A stretch of DNA of 64,000 nt from Fulvimonas soli (lineage in GTDB: Bacteria > Pseudomonadota > Gammaproteobacteria > Xanthomonadales > Rhodanobacteraceae). The stretch lies in NCBI RefSeq assembly GCF_003148905.1, contig NZ_QGHC01000002.1, positions 248,001-312,000 of the forward strand, read 5' to 3'. Made by a program: the position numbers and the translations under genes. Positions within the stretch are counted from its first letter, which is position 1; every line of letters begins with the position of its first letter. The notes beneath the pieces were generated by a model, which ran no database searches, was not told the origin of the DNA, and was given only the letters and a program-made list of their open reading frames with translations. Of the stretch, positions 17,183 through 26,304 are shown piece by piece.

Positions 17183-18914
17183 TCGCCGCCGCGTCGTCGT
17201 CCTGCGCTTCCAGCCGGCTCCGCGCATGGCGGTAGCCGGCCTCGACGGCGCGCCGCCAGTCCTTCCACGCCAGCATGCCGACGTGCTCCAGCGGCGGGCT
17301 GAGCAGCAGGTCGGCGCGCGCGCGCCGCCCGGCGCTGGCCGCCTCGCCGTTGACCATGCCGGCGCGCACCAGCGTGGAGACCAGGCCGGGGCGCCGCGCC
17401 GTGTCCCGCTGCAGCAGCAGCTTCCACCACGGCGGCGTGGCGGCCTCCTGCACGCCGGCGGTGAGGCGGGTGTCGGCGCGGATGTCCAGCGCGGTGATGT
17501 GGGCGACGCCGTCGGCGGCCATCACGTCCACCGGCAGGTTGTCCACCAGCGCGCCGTCCACGTGCACCTCGCGCCCGTGCAGCACCGGCGGCAGCACGCC
17601 GGGGATCGCGCTGGAGGCGCGCAGCCACAGCCACAGCGGCCCCTCGCGGTGCACCGCCATGCCGTTGCCGGAGAGCGAGGTGGAGACGCAGAAGAACGGC
17701 AGCGGCAGGTCCTCGATCGCCAGCGCGCCGAAGGTCCGCTGCAGCATGCGCGCGGCGCGGCGGCCGCGGGTGAGCGCGACCAGCGGCAGCGTCCAGTCCG
17801 ACAGCGGACGGCCGCGCACGAAGGCCTCGCGGTAGCGCTCGGTCATCGTCTCCAGGTCCCAGCCCGCCGCCACGCCGGCGCCGATGATCGCGCCGATGCT
17901 GGTGCCGCCCACCGCGTCGAACCCGTGTCCCGCCTCGCGCAGCGCGCGCAGCATGCCCAGGTGCGCCAGCCCGCGCGCGCCGCCGCCGGCCAGCACCAGG
18001 CCGCGGCCGTGCCCGCTGGCCAGCCGCGCCACGCGCGCGACGTCGGCCGCGCCGCAGACGTGGTGGTGGCGCAGCGCGCCGTCGAAGACCGCGCGCCAGC
18101 GCCGCGCCGCGCCCAGCGCCGGCTGCCGCCCGGCGTGCAGCAGCAGCAGGTGGCGCGGGCGGTGCCCGCTGCGCTCCGGCCGCAGCGCCGCCGCCTCCGG
18201 CCAGGGCCGCGCGGGCTCGGCCGCCTGCGCGGGCAGCAGCAGCGCGTCGGCCTGGCGCAGGCAGCGCGCGCGCCAGGCCGAGGGCCGCGCCGCGGTGTCC
18301 AGGTAGATCACGAAGCGCTGCTGCGCCTCGCGCATGGCGAACCAGCCGCTGTCGCGGCCGGCGGCCTGCTCGGCGTCGATCACCGCGCAGCCGCCGTGGA
18401 CGGACAGGGCGCGCGCGAGCTGCAGCGCCAGCGCGCGCGCCGGCACCGTGGGCGTGCAGGGCAGCAGGGCGAAGGTACGCGGCGCGCCGGGCCGGCCGCC
18501 GGCGCGGTCCTCCTGCCAGGCGCGCAGCACCGCCTCGCGCGCCACCGCGGACAGCGCGTGCGGGTGGCGCGCCAGCAGCGCCTCGAAGGCGGCGCGGTCC
18601 AGCCGCAAGAGCTGCGAGTCGCGCAGCGCGCGCACCGTGCGCCGGCGCGGCTCGCCGGTGACCAGGCCGGCCGCGCCCACGCTGTCGCCGGCGGCCAGCA
18701 GGTGCCGCAGCGCGCCCTGCGCGTCGAACACGCCGAGGCTGCCGCTGGCCAGCAGGTAGAGCGCGTCGGACGGCTCGCCGGCCTTGAACAGCGCCCGCCC
18801 GCCGGGCAGGCCCAGCCACACCAGCGCCCCGGCCAGCGCCGCGCGCGCGGCCTCGTCCAGCGCGCCGAAGGTGGCGCTGGCGGCGAGCAGGCGGGGCAGG
18901 TCGGACGGCCGCAT
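17160..18914 (-). CDS. NTE-type patatin-like phospholipase with N-terminal cyclic-nucleotide-binding-like domain
   Basis: This protein of about 584 residues has the order of eukaryotic neuropathy target esterase. A cNMP-binding-like beta roll covers about residues 10-130 (GEPSDALYLLASGSLGVFD, then TVRALRDSQLLRLDR). A variable middle part follows, then a patatin domain from about 285 with GGGARGLAHLGMLRALREAG, nucleophile Ser in GGTSIGA and Asp in HVDGALVDN. The catalytic dyad is intact. In the phosphate-binding cassette the usual Gly-Glu is replaced by GAAGL, so cyclic nucleotide binding is doubtful. The ATG at 18914 begins the beta roll; 18938 is an alternative. Its end overlaps the other patatin gene by 23 bp. 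Confidence 0.88.
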   Translation of the reverse strand: MRPSDLPRLLAASATFGALDEAARAALAGALVWLGLPGGRALFKAGEPSDALYLLASGSLGVFDAQGALRHLLAAGDSVGAAGLVTGEPRRRTVRALRDSQLLRLDRAAFEALLARHPHALSAVAREAVLRAWQEDRAGGRPGAPRTFALLPCTPTVPARALALQLARALSVHGGCAVIDAEQAAGRDSGWFAMREAQQRFVIYLDTAARPSAWRARCLRQADALLLPAQAAEPARPWPEAAALRPERSGHRPRHLLLLHAGRQPALGAARRWRAVFDGALRHHHVCGAADVARVARLASGHGRGLVLAGGGARGLAHLGMLRALREAGHGFDAVGGTSIGAIIGAGVAAGWDLETMTERYREAFVRGRPLSDWTLPLVALTRGRRAARMLQRTFGALAIEDLPLPFFCVSTSLSGNGMAVHREGPLWLWLRASSAIPGVLPPVLHGREVHVDGALVDNLPVDVMAADGVAHITALDIRADTRLTAGVQEAATPPWWKLLLQRDTARRPGLVSTLVRAGMVNGEAASAGRRARADLLLSPPLEHVGMLAWKDWRRAVEAGYRHARSRLEAQDDDAAAISRRAAR

Positions 18915-19117
18915 GACGGCAGGATGTCGGCCCTGCATGACAATCCGGTGCACGCGCCCCGTCCTCCATGACAGGACGGCGCGGAGTCGGCTCCAAGAGC
19001 CTGTTGACGATCTCCCCGCGCCCGGCGGGGAAGCCGACTGCGCGCGGGCCAAGGCGAAGGCGTGGACGCCGGTCCACGACGGCGCGGCATGGCGGGCGCC
19101 GGCGAGGATCTGGGCAG

Positions 19118-19176
19118 CGCGGCCGGAGGCCGTTCCCACGGCCCCGCCAGCCTTGCGGGAGCGGCCTCCGGCCGCG
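19118..19176. repeat. 20-bp inverted repeat of the GAGCGGCCTCCGGCCGC family
   Basis: Arms 19118-19137 and 19157-19176 match at 19 of 20 positions as reverse complements, with 19 nt between them. The sequence is the same as the arms at 1347-1411. The surrounding 18939-19280 stretch (about 340 bp) holds the upstream region of the NTE-type gene and nothing else recognisable. Confidence 0.8.
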
Positions 19177-19280
19177 ATCAGCCTGACGCGGGGCCGCCAA
19201 CGGCCTCGACCCGGTGCGCTGACGCGGCACGGCGGCGGCACGGCGCGCAGACGCCGCCGAACACGATCACCGGCGCCGCG

Positions 19281-19829
19281 TCAGCGCGCGTCGTCGATCG
19301 CCAGGCGGCCGCGGTAGGCGACCAGCCGCCCGAGCAGCGGCAGGCGCACGTCGACCTCGAAGGCGTAGCCGCCGTCCTCCGCGCCGCTGCGCGAGCGCAC
19401 CTCGCCGCACAGCGCGCGCGGCAGCGGCAGGCCCAGCCAGCGCACGCCTTGCAGGCGCCAGGCGATCGCCCCGCCGTCGCGCTCGAGCGCGAAGCGCAGC
19501 GACACCGGCCCCAGGCGCTCGCACAGGCGGCCGTCCGCGCCGCGGCTCAGCGTGGAGCGCATGCGCCGGCTGGCGAAGTGGCGCGTCCAGGTCTCGCGGC
19601 CGTCGCGGCGGCGGATCTCCAGGCGCAGCGCCTGCCCCGCGCCCGGCTCGGGCAGGCCGAGCCAGCGGCGCAGCAGGCGCGCCGGCCAGTGCGGCGCGCC
19701 TTCCACCCGCGCCACGCCGTGGGCGTCCAGCCGCGCCTCGCCGCCGTGCATCCGGCGCACCGCCGGCGCCAGCCGCGGCCACTCGGCGGCACCGAGGAGC
19801 GCGGGGAACAGGGCGGGCGGCGGCGACAT
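19281..19829 (-). CDS. DUF4166 domain-containing protein
   Basis: This 182-residue protein starts with PALFPALLGAAEWPRLAPAVRRMHGG and ends in a beta-rich half (RLPLLGRLVAYRGRLAID), the pattern of DUF4166 proteins. In other Xanthomonadales these are often fused to or placed beside saccharopine-dehydrogenase-like enzymes. It has no signal peptide and no known activity. The ATG at 19829 was chosen because upstream sequence enters the divergent oligopeptidase promoter. It stands alone here, without a dehydrogenase-like neighbour. Confidence 0.8.
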   Translation of the reverse strand: MSPPPALFPALLGAAEWPRLAPAVRRMHGGEARLDAHGVARVEGAPHWPARLLRRWLGLPEPGAGQALRLEIRRRDGRETWTRHFASRRMRSTLSRGADGRLCERLGPVSLRFALERDGGAIAWRLQGVRWLGLPLPRALCGEVRSRSGAEDGGYAFEVDVRLPLLGRLVAYRGRLAIDDAR

Positions 19830-19932
19830 GGCGGCAGCATGCCGCGCGGCCGCGGGCGCGGCAACGAAGCGGCGGCGCCGCTTGATTTCGCCCGGCCGCG
19901 TCGCCACGCTGGCGCCGCTGCAAGGAGCCCAC

Positions 19933-22008
19933 ATGACCGACACCAACCCGCTGCTGGCCGACGACGCGCTGCCGGCGTTCTCCCGCATCCGCCCCGAGCA
20001 CGTGCCGCCGGCGATCGACGCCATCCTCGCCGACTACCGCGCCGGCGTCGCCGCGCTCACCGCGCCCGGCGCGCCGCGCGACTTCGCGCACGTGATGCTG
20101 CCGCAGGAGCGGCTGGAGCAGCGCCTGGCGCGCGCCTGGGCGCCGGTGTCGCACCTGCACTCGGTGGCCGACAGCGAGGCGCTGCGCGCGGTCTACGGCC
20201 CGGCCGAGGAGAAGATCACCGAGCACGCCATCGAGCTGGGCCAGGACCGCGACCTCTACGCCGCGGTGCAGGCGCTCACCGACGCGCCGGGCTTCGCCGC
20301 GCTGCCGCGCCCGCAGCGCGCGCTGGTGGAGCACGCGCTGCGCGACTTCCGCCTGTCCGGCGTGGCGCTGGAGGAGCCCGCGCGCACGCGCTTCCGCGAG
20401 ATCGGCGTGGAGCTGTCGCGGCTGTCCACCGAGTTCTCCAACGCGGTGCTGGACGCCACCGACGCCTGGCACGAGCACGTCACCGACGAGCGCGACCTGG
20501 CCGGCATCCCCGAGTCCGGCCGCGCGGTGCTGCGCCAGTACGCCAGGGAGCAGGAGCTGGAGGGCTACCTGGTCACCCTCAAGCAGCCCAGCGTGCAGGC
20601 GGTGCTCACCTACGCCGACAACCGCGCGCTGCGCGAGCGCGTGTACTGGGCCTACCAGACCCGCGCCTCCGACCAGGGCCCGCACGCGGGCAGGTACGAC
20701 AACTCCGCGCGCATCGAGAAGATCGTGGCGCTGCGCCACGAGGCGGCGCGGCTGCTCGGCTTCGCCAACGCGGCGGAGGAATCGCTGGCCACCAAGATGG
20801 CCGGCTCGCCCACCGAGGTGATGGAGTTCCTGCACGACCTGGCCGCGCGCGCGAAGCCGGTGGCGCAGCGCGAGCTGGACGAGCTGCGCGCGTTCGCGCA
20901 CGACGAGCTCAAGCTGGACAACCTCGAACCGTGGGACGTGGCCTACGCCGCGGAGAAGCTGCGCCAGGCGCGCTACGCGCTGGACGAGGAGCAGCTCAAG
21001 CCCTACTTCCCGCTGCCGGCGGTGCTGGACGGGCTGTTCGCCATCGCGCAGCGGCTCTACGGCGTGACGCTGGCGCCGCGCGAGGGCGTCGACGTGTGGC
21101 ACCCGGACGTGCGCTACTACGACGTGCGCGACGCCGACGGCCGCGTGTTCGCCGGCGCCTACGTCGACCTCTACGCGCGCGCCGGCAAGCGCGGCGGCGC
21201 CTGGATGGACGTGTGCCGCGCGCGCTTCGACGACGGCGCGCAGCCGCAGCTGCCGGTGGCCTTCCTCACCTGCAACTTCGCCCCGCCCACCGAAGGCCGC
21301 CCGGCGCTGCTCACCCACGACGACGTGCTCACCCTGTTCCACGAGTTCGGCCACGGCCTGCACCACCTGCTCACCGAGGTGGGGCTGCCCGCGGTGGGCG
21401 GCATCGAGGGCGTGGAGTGGGACGCGGTGGAGCTGCCCAGCCAGTTCATGGAGAACTTCGGCTGGAACCGCCAGGCGCTGGACCTGTTCGCGCGCCACTG
21501 GCAGACCGGCGAGCCGCTGCCGGAGGCGCTGTTCCAGCGCATGCTGGCGGCGCGGCACTTCCACGCCGGGCTGTTCCTGGTGCGCCAGCTGGAGTTCGCG
21601 CTGTTCGACTTCACCCTGCACCTGGAATACGACCCGGCCGAAGGCGCGCGGCCGCTGGCGGTGCTGGAGCAGGTGCGCAAGGCGGCGGCGGTGCTGCACC
21701 CGCCGGCGTGGCAGCGCTTCCCGCACGCCTTCACCCACATCTTCGCCGGCGGCTATGCGGCCGGCTACTACAGCTACCTGTGGGCCGAGCTGCTCAGCGC
21801 CGACGCCTTCGGCGCGTTCGAGGAAGCGGCCGCCGAGCGCGGCAGCGTGCTCGACCGCGCCACCGGCGAGCGCTTCCGCCGCGAGGTGCTGGCGGTGGGC
21901 GCCACGCGCCCGGCGCTGGAGAGCTTCGTCGCCTTCCGCGGGCGCAAGCCCGAGCCGGAGGCGCTGCTGCGCAGCCACGGGCTGGCCTGCGCGCCGCCGC
22001 GCCCGTGA
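19933..22008 (+). CDS. prlC: oligopeptidase A (M3 family zinc metallopeptidase)
   Basis: This 691-residue cytosolic zinc oligopeptidase degrades signal-peptide fragments and other short peptides. The zinc motif HEFGH is at residues 470-474, followed by the third ligand Glu in GIEGVEWDAVELPSQFMENF. The start MTDTNPLLADDALPAFSRI is typical of OpdA/PrlC. The length matches the family (about 680). The ATG at 19933 follows AAGGAGCCCAC. It is transcribed alone, ahead of the MBL-fold gene. Confidence 0.95.
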   Translation: MTDTNPLLADDALPAFSRIRPEHVPPAIDAILADYRAGVAALTAPGAPRDFAHVMLPQERLEQRLARAWAPVSHLHSVADSEALRAVYGPAEEKITEHAIELGQDRDLYAAVQALTDAPGFAALPRPQRALVEHALRDFRLSGVALEEPARTRFREIGVELSRLSTEFSNAVLDATDAWHEHVTDERDLAGIPESGRAVLRQYAREQELEGYLVTLKQPSVQAVLTYADNRALRERVYWAYQTRASDQGPHAGRYDNSARIEKIVALRHEAARLLGFANAAEESLATKMAGSPTEVMEFLHDLAARAKPVAQRELDELRAFAHDELKLDNLEPWDVAYAAEKLRQARYALDEEQLKPYFPLPAVLDGLFAIAQRLYGVTLAPREGVDVWHPDVRYYDVRDADGRVFAGAYVDLYARAGKRGGAWMDVCRARFDDGAQPQLPVAFLTCNFAPPTEGRPALLTHDDVLTLFHEFGHGLHHLLTEVGLPAVGGIEGVEWDAVELPSQFMENFGWNRQALDLFARHWQTGEPLPEALFQRMLAARHFHAGLFLVRQLEFALFDFTLHLEYDPAEGARPLAVLEQVRKAAAVLHPPAWQRFPHAFTHIFAGGYAAGYYSYLWAELLSADAFGAFEEAAAERGSVLDRATGERFRREVLAVGATRPALESFVAFRGRKPEPEALLRSHGLACAPPRP

Positions 22009-22093
22009 CCTGCGGCACGGGGCGCGGCGTCCGCCCTTGCGCGGCGCCGGCCGTGCGCCCATGTGCTGCGGAACCCCCGGAGACGAGTGGCGC

Positions 22094-23131
22094 ATGGCCT
22101 GGCGAAATCCCCACTACGATCCTTCCCGCGCGCACCACACGCCGGAAGGTTTCCGCAACCTCGAACCGGAACAGCGCCGGCCGGGCGACCTGCAACGCTG
22201 GCGCGCGGAGCGCAAGGCCGCCGGCCTGCCGATACCGCCGCGCGAGGGCTACGAGGCATTCGCGCGGCGGTGGTGGCAGCCGGCGGACCTCGGCGGCGAG
22301 GAAAACGCCGCGTGGTGGCTCGGCCATGCCTGCGTGCTGCTGCGGCTGGACGGCCGCTACGTCATCACCGACCCGGTGTTCTCCGAGCGCGTGTCGCCGT
22401 TGTCCTTCATCGGGCCGAAGCGGCGCACGCCGCCCGCGGCGACCATCGAGCAATTGCCGCGCATCGACGCCGTGCTGGTCTCGCACAGCCACTACGACCA
22501 CCTCGACACGGCCAGCATCCGCGCGCTGGCGAAGCGCTTTCCCGAGGCGGCGTTCGCGGCGCCGCTCGGCCTGGCCGCCACGCTGCGCAAGCTCGGCGCG
22601 CGCCACGCGCACGAGCTGGACTGGTGGCAGTCGCTGGACACCCACGGCTTCGAGCTGACCTGCGTGCCCGCGCGGCACTGGAGCGCGCGCACGCCGTGGG
22701 ACCGCAACCGCACGCTGTGGGGCGGCTGGGTCGCGCGGCACGGCGGCTTCCGCTTCTACTTCGCCGGCGACACCGGCTACTCGCCGCGGCTGGCGGAGAT
22801 CGGCGCGCGGCTCGGCCCGATCGACCTCGCCGCGCTGCCGATCGGCGCCTACGCGCCGCGCTGGTTCATGCGCGCGCAGCACATCGACCCGGCCGAGGCC
22901 GTGCAGCTGCACCGCGAGCTCGGCTGCCGGCACTCGCTGGCGATCCACTGGGGCGCGTTCGAGCTGGCCGACGATCCGCTGGACGAGCCGCCGCGCCTGC
23001 TGGCCGAGGCGCTGGCCGCGCAGGGCGTATCGGCCGAGGCCTTCCGCGCGCTGCCGGTCGGCGCGCGCTGGCCGCTGGCCGAAGGCGGCGCACGAGCCGC
23101 CGCGGCGCATCGCTTACAATCGGCCCGATGA
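22094..23131 (+). CDS. MBL-fold metal-dependent hydrolase (RomA/NAPE-PLD-like)
   Basis: This 345-residue metallo-beta-lactamase-fold enzyme has HSHYDH at residues 131-136 and a downstream GDTGYSP aspartate ligand. Later histidines lie in AIHWGAF. The opening NPHYDPSRAHHTPEGFRN and the FIGPKRRTPPA segment match the UlaG/RomA/NAPE-PLD-like subgroup of phosphoesterases or lactonases. Its substrate is not defined. The start at 22094 is favoured over an ATG at 22061 because the conserved part begins there. The stop overlaps the xthA start as ATGA. Confidence 0.88.
   Translation: MAWRNPHYDPSRAHHTPEGFRNLEPEQRRPGDLQRWRAERKAAGLPIPPREGYEAFARRWWQPADLGGEENAAWWLGHACVLLRLDGRYVITDPVFSERVSPLSFIGPKRRTPPAATIEQLPRIDAVLVSHSHYDHLDTASIRALAKRFPEAAFAAPLGLAATLRKLGARHAHELDWWQSLDTHGFELTCVPARHWSARTPWDRNRTLWGGWVARHGGFRFYFAGDTGYSPRLAEIGARLGPIDLAALPIGAYAPRWFMRAQHIDPAEAVQLHRELGCRHSLAIHWGAFELADDPLDEPPRLLAEALAAQGVSAEAFRALPVGARWPLAEGGARAAAAHRLQSAR
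23115..23127 (+). promoter_or_regulatory. -10-like hexamer immediately before xthA
   Basis: TACAAT (23115-23120) lies 7 nt before the xthA ATG at 23128, inside the last codons of the MBL gene and without a Shine-Dalgarno sequence between. It could give xthA its own leaderless transcript in addition to read-through. Confidence 0.4.
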
Positions 23132-23895
23132 AGATCGCCAGCTGGAACGTCAACTCGCTCAAGGTGCGCCTGCCGCAGCTCGCGCAATGGCTGGCCGACG
23201 CGCGGCCGGACGTGGTGGCGCTGCAGGAAACCAAGCTGGAGGACGCCAGGTTCCCGGTCGACGAGCTGGCCGCCGCGGGCTACCGCGCGGTGTACTCGGG
23301 GCAGAAGACCTACAACGGCGTGGCGATCCTCGCGCGCGGGGAACCACAGGACGTCGTCACCGACATCCCCGGCCTGGACGACCCGCAGCGGCGCATCCTC
23401 GCCGCCACCATCGGGGACTTGCGCGTGGTCGACCTCTACGTGGTCAACGGCAAGGCGGTGGGCGATCCCAAGTACGCCTACAAGCTCGACTGGCTGGCCA
23501 AGGTGCGCGAGTTCCTCGCGCGCGAGCACGAGCGCCATCCGAACCTCGTGGTGCTGGGCGACTTCAACATCGCGCCGGACGACCGCGACGTGTACGACCC
23601 GGTCGCCTGGGGCGGCGAAGTGCTTTGCTCGCCGCCCGAGCGCGAGGCGCTCAAGCGCATCACCGACCTCGGCCTGCACGACAGCTTCCGCCTGTTCGAG
23701 CCCGACGGCGGCCACTACAGCTGGTGGGACTACCGGCAGGGCGCGTTCCGGCGCAACATGGGCCTGCGCATCGACCTGATCCTGCTCGGCGACGCGCTGA
23801 AGCCCGCGGCGCGCGCAGCCGCCATCGACCGCGAGCCGCGGCGCTGGGAGCGCCCGTCGGATCACGCGCCGGCAACGCTCGACCTGGATATTTGA
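23128..23895 (+). CDS. xthA: exodeoxyribonuclease III (AP endonuclease)
   Basis: This 255-residue enzyme cuts at abasic sites and removes 3' blocking groups in base-excision repair. It has the full exonuclease III/EEP signature: MKIASWNVNSLKVRL, the metal-binding Glu in ALQETKLED, GDFNIAPDDRDVYDP and the terminal SDHAPATLDLDI. The start overlaps the upstream stop by 4 bp. The length and motifs are standard. The UPF0149 gene follows 9 bp later, so all three genes may be read together. Confidence 0.96.
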   Translation: MKIASWNVNSLKVRLPQLAQWLADARPDVVALQETKLEDARFPVDELAAAGYRAVYSGQKTYNGVAILARGEPQDVVTDIPGLDDPQRRILAATIGDLRVVDLYVVNGKAVGDPKYAYKLDWLAKVREFLAREHERHPNLVVLGDFNIAPDDRDVYDPVAWGGEVLCSPPEREALKRITDLGLHDSFRLFEPDGGHYSWWDYRQGAFRRNMGLRIDLILLGDALKPAARAAAIDREPRRWERPSDHAPATLDLDI

Positions 23896-23904
23896 CGAAT
23901 CCAA

Positions 23905-24588
23905 ATGAACACCACCTCCGACGCCTGGCCCAGCTCGCTGGACGACTCCGAACTGGACGAACTGGACCGCTACCTGCGCGCGCACGCCGAGGAGGGTCAC
24001 CTGCTGCTCGACGGCGTGCACGGCCTGCTCTCCGCGCTGGCGGTGGGCCCGGTGCAGGTGCTGCCGGAGGAATGGCTGCCCGAGGTGCTGCACGAGCCCT
24101 TCGCCGACGAGGCCGAGGGCAACCGCGTGCTGGCCCTGCTGGCCAAGCTCAACGACTCCATCGTCGCCGAGCTGGAGGTGGACGCCTACGAGCCGATCCT
24201 CGGCGAGGTGGACACCGAGGACGGCCCGGCGCTCTCCGCCGCCGGCTGGTGCGAGGGCTTCAGCCGCGGCATCGACCTGCGCGCCGGCCTGTGGGAGAAG
24301 CGCCTGGCCGACGACCCGCAGCTGATGGAGCTGCTGGGGCCGGTGATGGCGCTGGCGGTGGACGAGGGCATCCTCAGCGCCGAGGCCGAGTTCGAGAAGC
24401 TCAGCGACGAGGAATACGACGAGTGCCTGGCGCAGCTGCCGGCGGTGCTGGGCGCGGTGAGCCGCTACTGGCACGAGCATCCCGCCACCGCGGGCGAGCT
24501 GGACGCGCTGGCGCAGGCGGCCGCCGGCCCGCGCGAGAACGACGGCACGCCGCCGCCGCGCCAGCGCAGCGGGCACTGGGTGCATTGA
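23905..24588 (+). CDS. UPF0149/YecA family protein
   Basis: This 227-residue acidic, helical protein has the family signature LDELDRYLRAHAEEGHLLLDGVHGLLSALAVGP and the second conserved block WCEGFSRGIDLR. YecA/YgfB members are small cytosolic proteins. YgfB of Pseudomonas affects amidase expression and beta-lactam tolerance, but the general function is unclear. No SEC-C zinc motif is seen at the C-terminus. The gene lies 9 bp after xthA and is probably co-transcribed with it. Confidence 0.88.
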   Translation: MNTTSDAWPSSLDDSELDELDRYLRAHAEEGHLLLDGVHGLLSALAVGPVQVLPEEWLPEVLHEPFADEAEGNRVLALLAKLNDSIVAELEVDAYEPILGEVDTEDGPALSAAGWCEGFSRGIDLRAGLWEKRLADDPQLMELLGPVMALAVDEGILSAEAEFEKLSDEEYDECLAQLPAVLGAVSRYWHEHPATAGELDALAQAAAGPRENDGTPPPRQRSGHWVH

Positions 24589-24609
24589 AGGGGCGAAGGA
24601 TGAGGAGCC

Positions 24610-24694
24610 AGTAGCGAGGGCGCAGGCCCCCATGCCTCGCCGTCCGCGGTCCGCAAGCCAGCGCGACGCCGGATTTTTGCGCCCTCGCCACTCA
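24610..24694. repeat. inverted repeat of the GCGAGGGCGCA/TGCGCCCTCGC family
   Basis: AGTAGCGAGGGCGCA (24610-24624) pairs with TGCGCCCTCGCCACT (24678-24692), one mismatch, and CTCGTCCCT-like tails follow at 24697 and 24723. A related pair flanks the hslV-hslU gap at 54803-54915. The 238-bp gap 24589-24826 holds this element and the pirin ribosome site, nothing else. Confidence 0.7.
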
Positions 24695-24826
24695 CTACTC
24701 GTCCCTTACCGCTCCGGAAACACTCGTCCCTCGCCGCCCCGGAAACGCTCCGTTCCACCCGCGCGCCTTGGCTCACCGCCGCCGCGGGCGCATCTTGGGC
24801 GCCATGCGATCCACCGGAGGCAAGCC

Positions 24827-25660
24827 ATGAGCGAACGCCGCATCCTGCGCCGCATCCGCGGCACCGACACGTCCGACGGCGCGGGCGTGCGCCTGAAGCG
24901 CATCATCGGCCAGCCGGGCCTGGACATGCTCGACCCGTTCCTGCTGCTGGACGAGTTCCGCTCCGACAGCGCCGACGACTACATCGCCGGCTTCCCCGAG
25001 CACCCGCACCGCGGCTTCGAGACGGTGACCTACATGCTCGCCGGGCACATGCGCCACGGCGACAACCACGGCAACCGCGGCGACCTCGGCCCCGGCAGCG
25101 TGCAGTGGATGACCGCCGGCCGCGGCATCCTGCACTCGGAGATGCCGCAGCAGGAGAACGGCCTGATGTGGGGCTTCCAGCTGTGGGTGAACCTGCCGGC
25201 GGCGGACAAGCTGACCGCGCCGCGCTACCAGGACATCGCGCCGGAGCGCATCCCCAGCGTGCGGCCGGCCGAGGGCGTCACGGCGAAGGTGATCGCCGGC
25301 ACGCTGGCCGGCGCCACCGGCCCGGTCGAGGGCATCGCCACCGCGCCGGTGTACCTGGACCTCGCGCTGGAGGCGGGCGCGCGGGTGGACATCCCGCTGC
25401 CGGAAGGCCACCACGCCTTCGCCTACGTGTTCGACGGCGAAGCCGCCGGGGTGGCCGGGCAGAAGCTCGCGCGCGGCGAGCTGGCGGTGCTGTCCGACGG
25501 CGCGAGCGTGCGCCTGGCCGGCCTGGACGCGCCGGCGCGCGTGCTGCTGGTCGCGGGCCGCCCGCTCGACGAGCCGGTGGCGCGCTACGGCCCGTTCGTG
25601 ATGAACACGCCCGAGCAGATCCACGAGGCGATCGCCGACTTCCGCGCCGGCCGGTTCTAG
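24827..25660 (+). CDS. pirin family protein
   Basis: This 277-residue bicupin is of the pirin family. The N-terminal cupin carries the metal ligands in HPHRGFETVTYMLAGHMRH and the later His/Glu of GILHSEMPQ, then the WGFQLWVNLP segment. The C-terminal cupin (about residues 170-275) is the degenerate one. Bacterial pirins include iron-dependent quercetinases (YhhW) and redox-responsive regulators, and the sequence does not decide between them. The start at 24827 has a strong CGGAGGCAAGCC site. It appears monocistronic. Confidence 0.94.
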   Translation: MSERRILRRIRGTDTSDGAGVRLKRIIGQPGLDMLDPFLLLDEFRSDSADDYIAGFPEHPHRGFETVTYMLAGHMRHGDNHGNRGDLGPGSVQWMTAGRGILHSEMPQQENGLMWGFQLWVNLPAADKLTAPRYQDIAPERIPSVRPAEGVTAKVIAGTLAGATGPVEGIATAPVYLDLALEAGARVDIPLPEGHHAFAYVFDGEAAGVAGQKLARGELAVLSDGASVRLAGLDAPARVLLVAGRPLDEPVARYGPFVMNTPEQIHEAIADFRAGRF

Positions 25661-25742
25661 CGGCCGGCACGGTACCGGGGAGTTTCTCCGCCCTTCGTCC
25701 TGGCGCATGATGCGTCCGGGACAAGGGCCAAGGGGTCGAGGC

Positions 25743-26297
25743 ATGCAGCCAGGCGGACGGGGCACGCACGAGACGGCGCGGTCCGGCCGCCGGCGGCGCG
25801 CCGGCGCCGGGGCATGGATCGTCTGCATCGCCATGCTCCTTTTCGCGGGCGGCATGTACGCATTCTTCGCCCAGCGCGGTTGGACGCTGCGCGACGGCAT
25901 CTTCGAGGGCGTCTGCGTCGCGCTCGGCCTCGGGCTCCTGGCGAGCTGCCTTTCGCGGCGCGCCTTCCTGGTGCTCTCGCGCATCGGCGCCGGACTGGTG
26001 TTCGCCGCCTACCTCGGCTACCTGCTTTACGAATGCTTTTATTCGGGCCAGGCTTGGCGCGTGGGCGACCCGGCGCAGCCCTCGCCCTTCGCCGCGACGC
26101 TCGGCCTGCTGCTCTGGGGGCTGCCCTGCCTGCTGTATGCGCTGTGGGGAAGTTTCTGGGGGCGCGCCGGCGTGACGCCCCCCGCGCACTGGTCGCGCCA
26201 CGACGTGCTGGTGCTGCGCGTGGCGATGTACGCGCGCCGCCTCTTCCTCCTGCTGCTCGTGCTGGCGGTGGTGCGCCAGGTGCTTGCCCTGGTCTGA
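25743..26297 (+). CDS. hypothetical membrane protein with four hydrophobic segments
   Basis: I do not recognise this protein. From the Met at 25743 it has 184 residues; an earlier in-frame ATG at 25707 would add 12. A basic, Gly/Arg-rich N-terminus is followed by hydrophobic segments at WIVCIAMLLFAGGMYAFF, GLGLLASCLSRRAFLVL, GLVFAAYLGYLLYECF and LGLLLWGLPCLLYALWG, and a last one near the C-terminus. No catalytic motif is visible. It has slightly lower GC than its neighbours around 26020-26160. It is convergent with gluconokinase (7-bp gap). Confidence 0.65.
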   Translation: MQPGGRGTHETARSGRRRRAGAGAWIVCIAMLLFAGGMYAFFAQRGWTLRDGIFEGVCVALGLGLLASCLSRRAFLVLSRIGAGLVFAAYLGYLLYECFYSGQAWRVGDPAQPSPFAATLGLLLWGLPCLLYALWGSFWGRAGVTPPAHWSRHDVLVLRVAMYARRLFLLLLVLAVVRQVLALV

Positions 26298-26304
26298 GCG
26301 GGCT

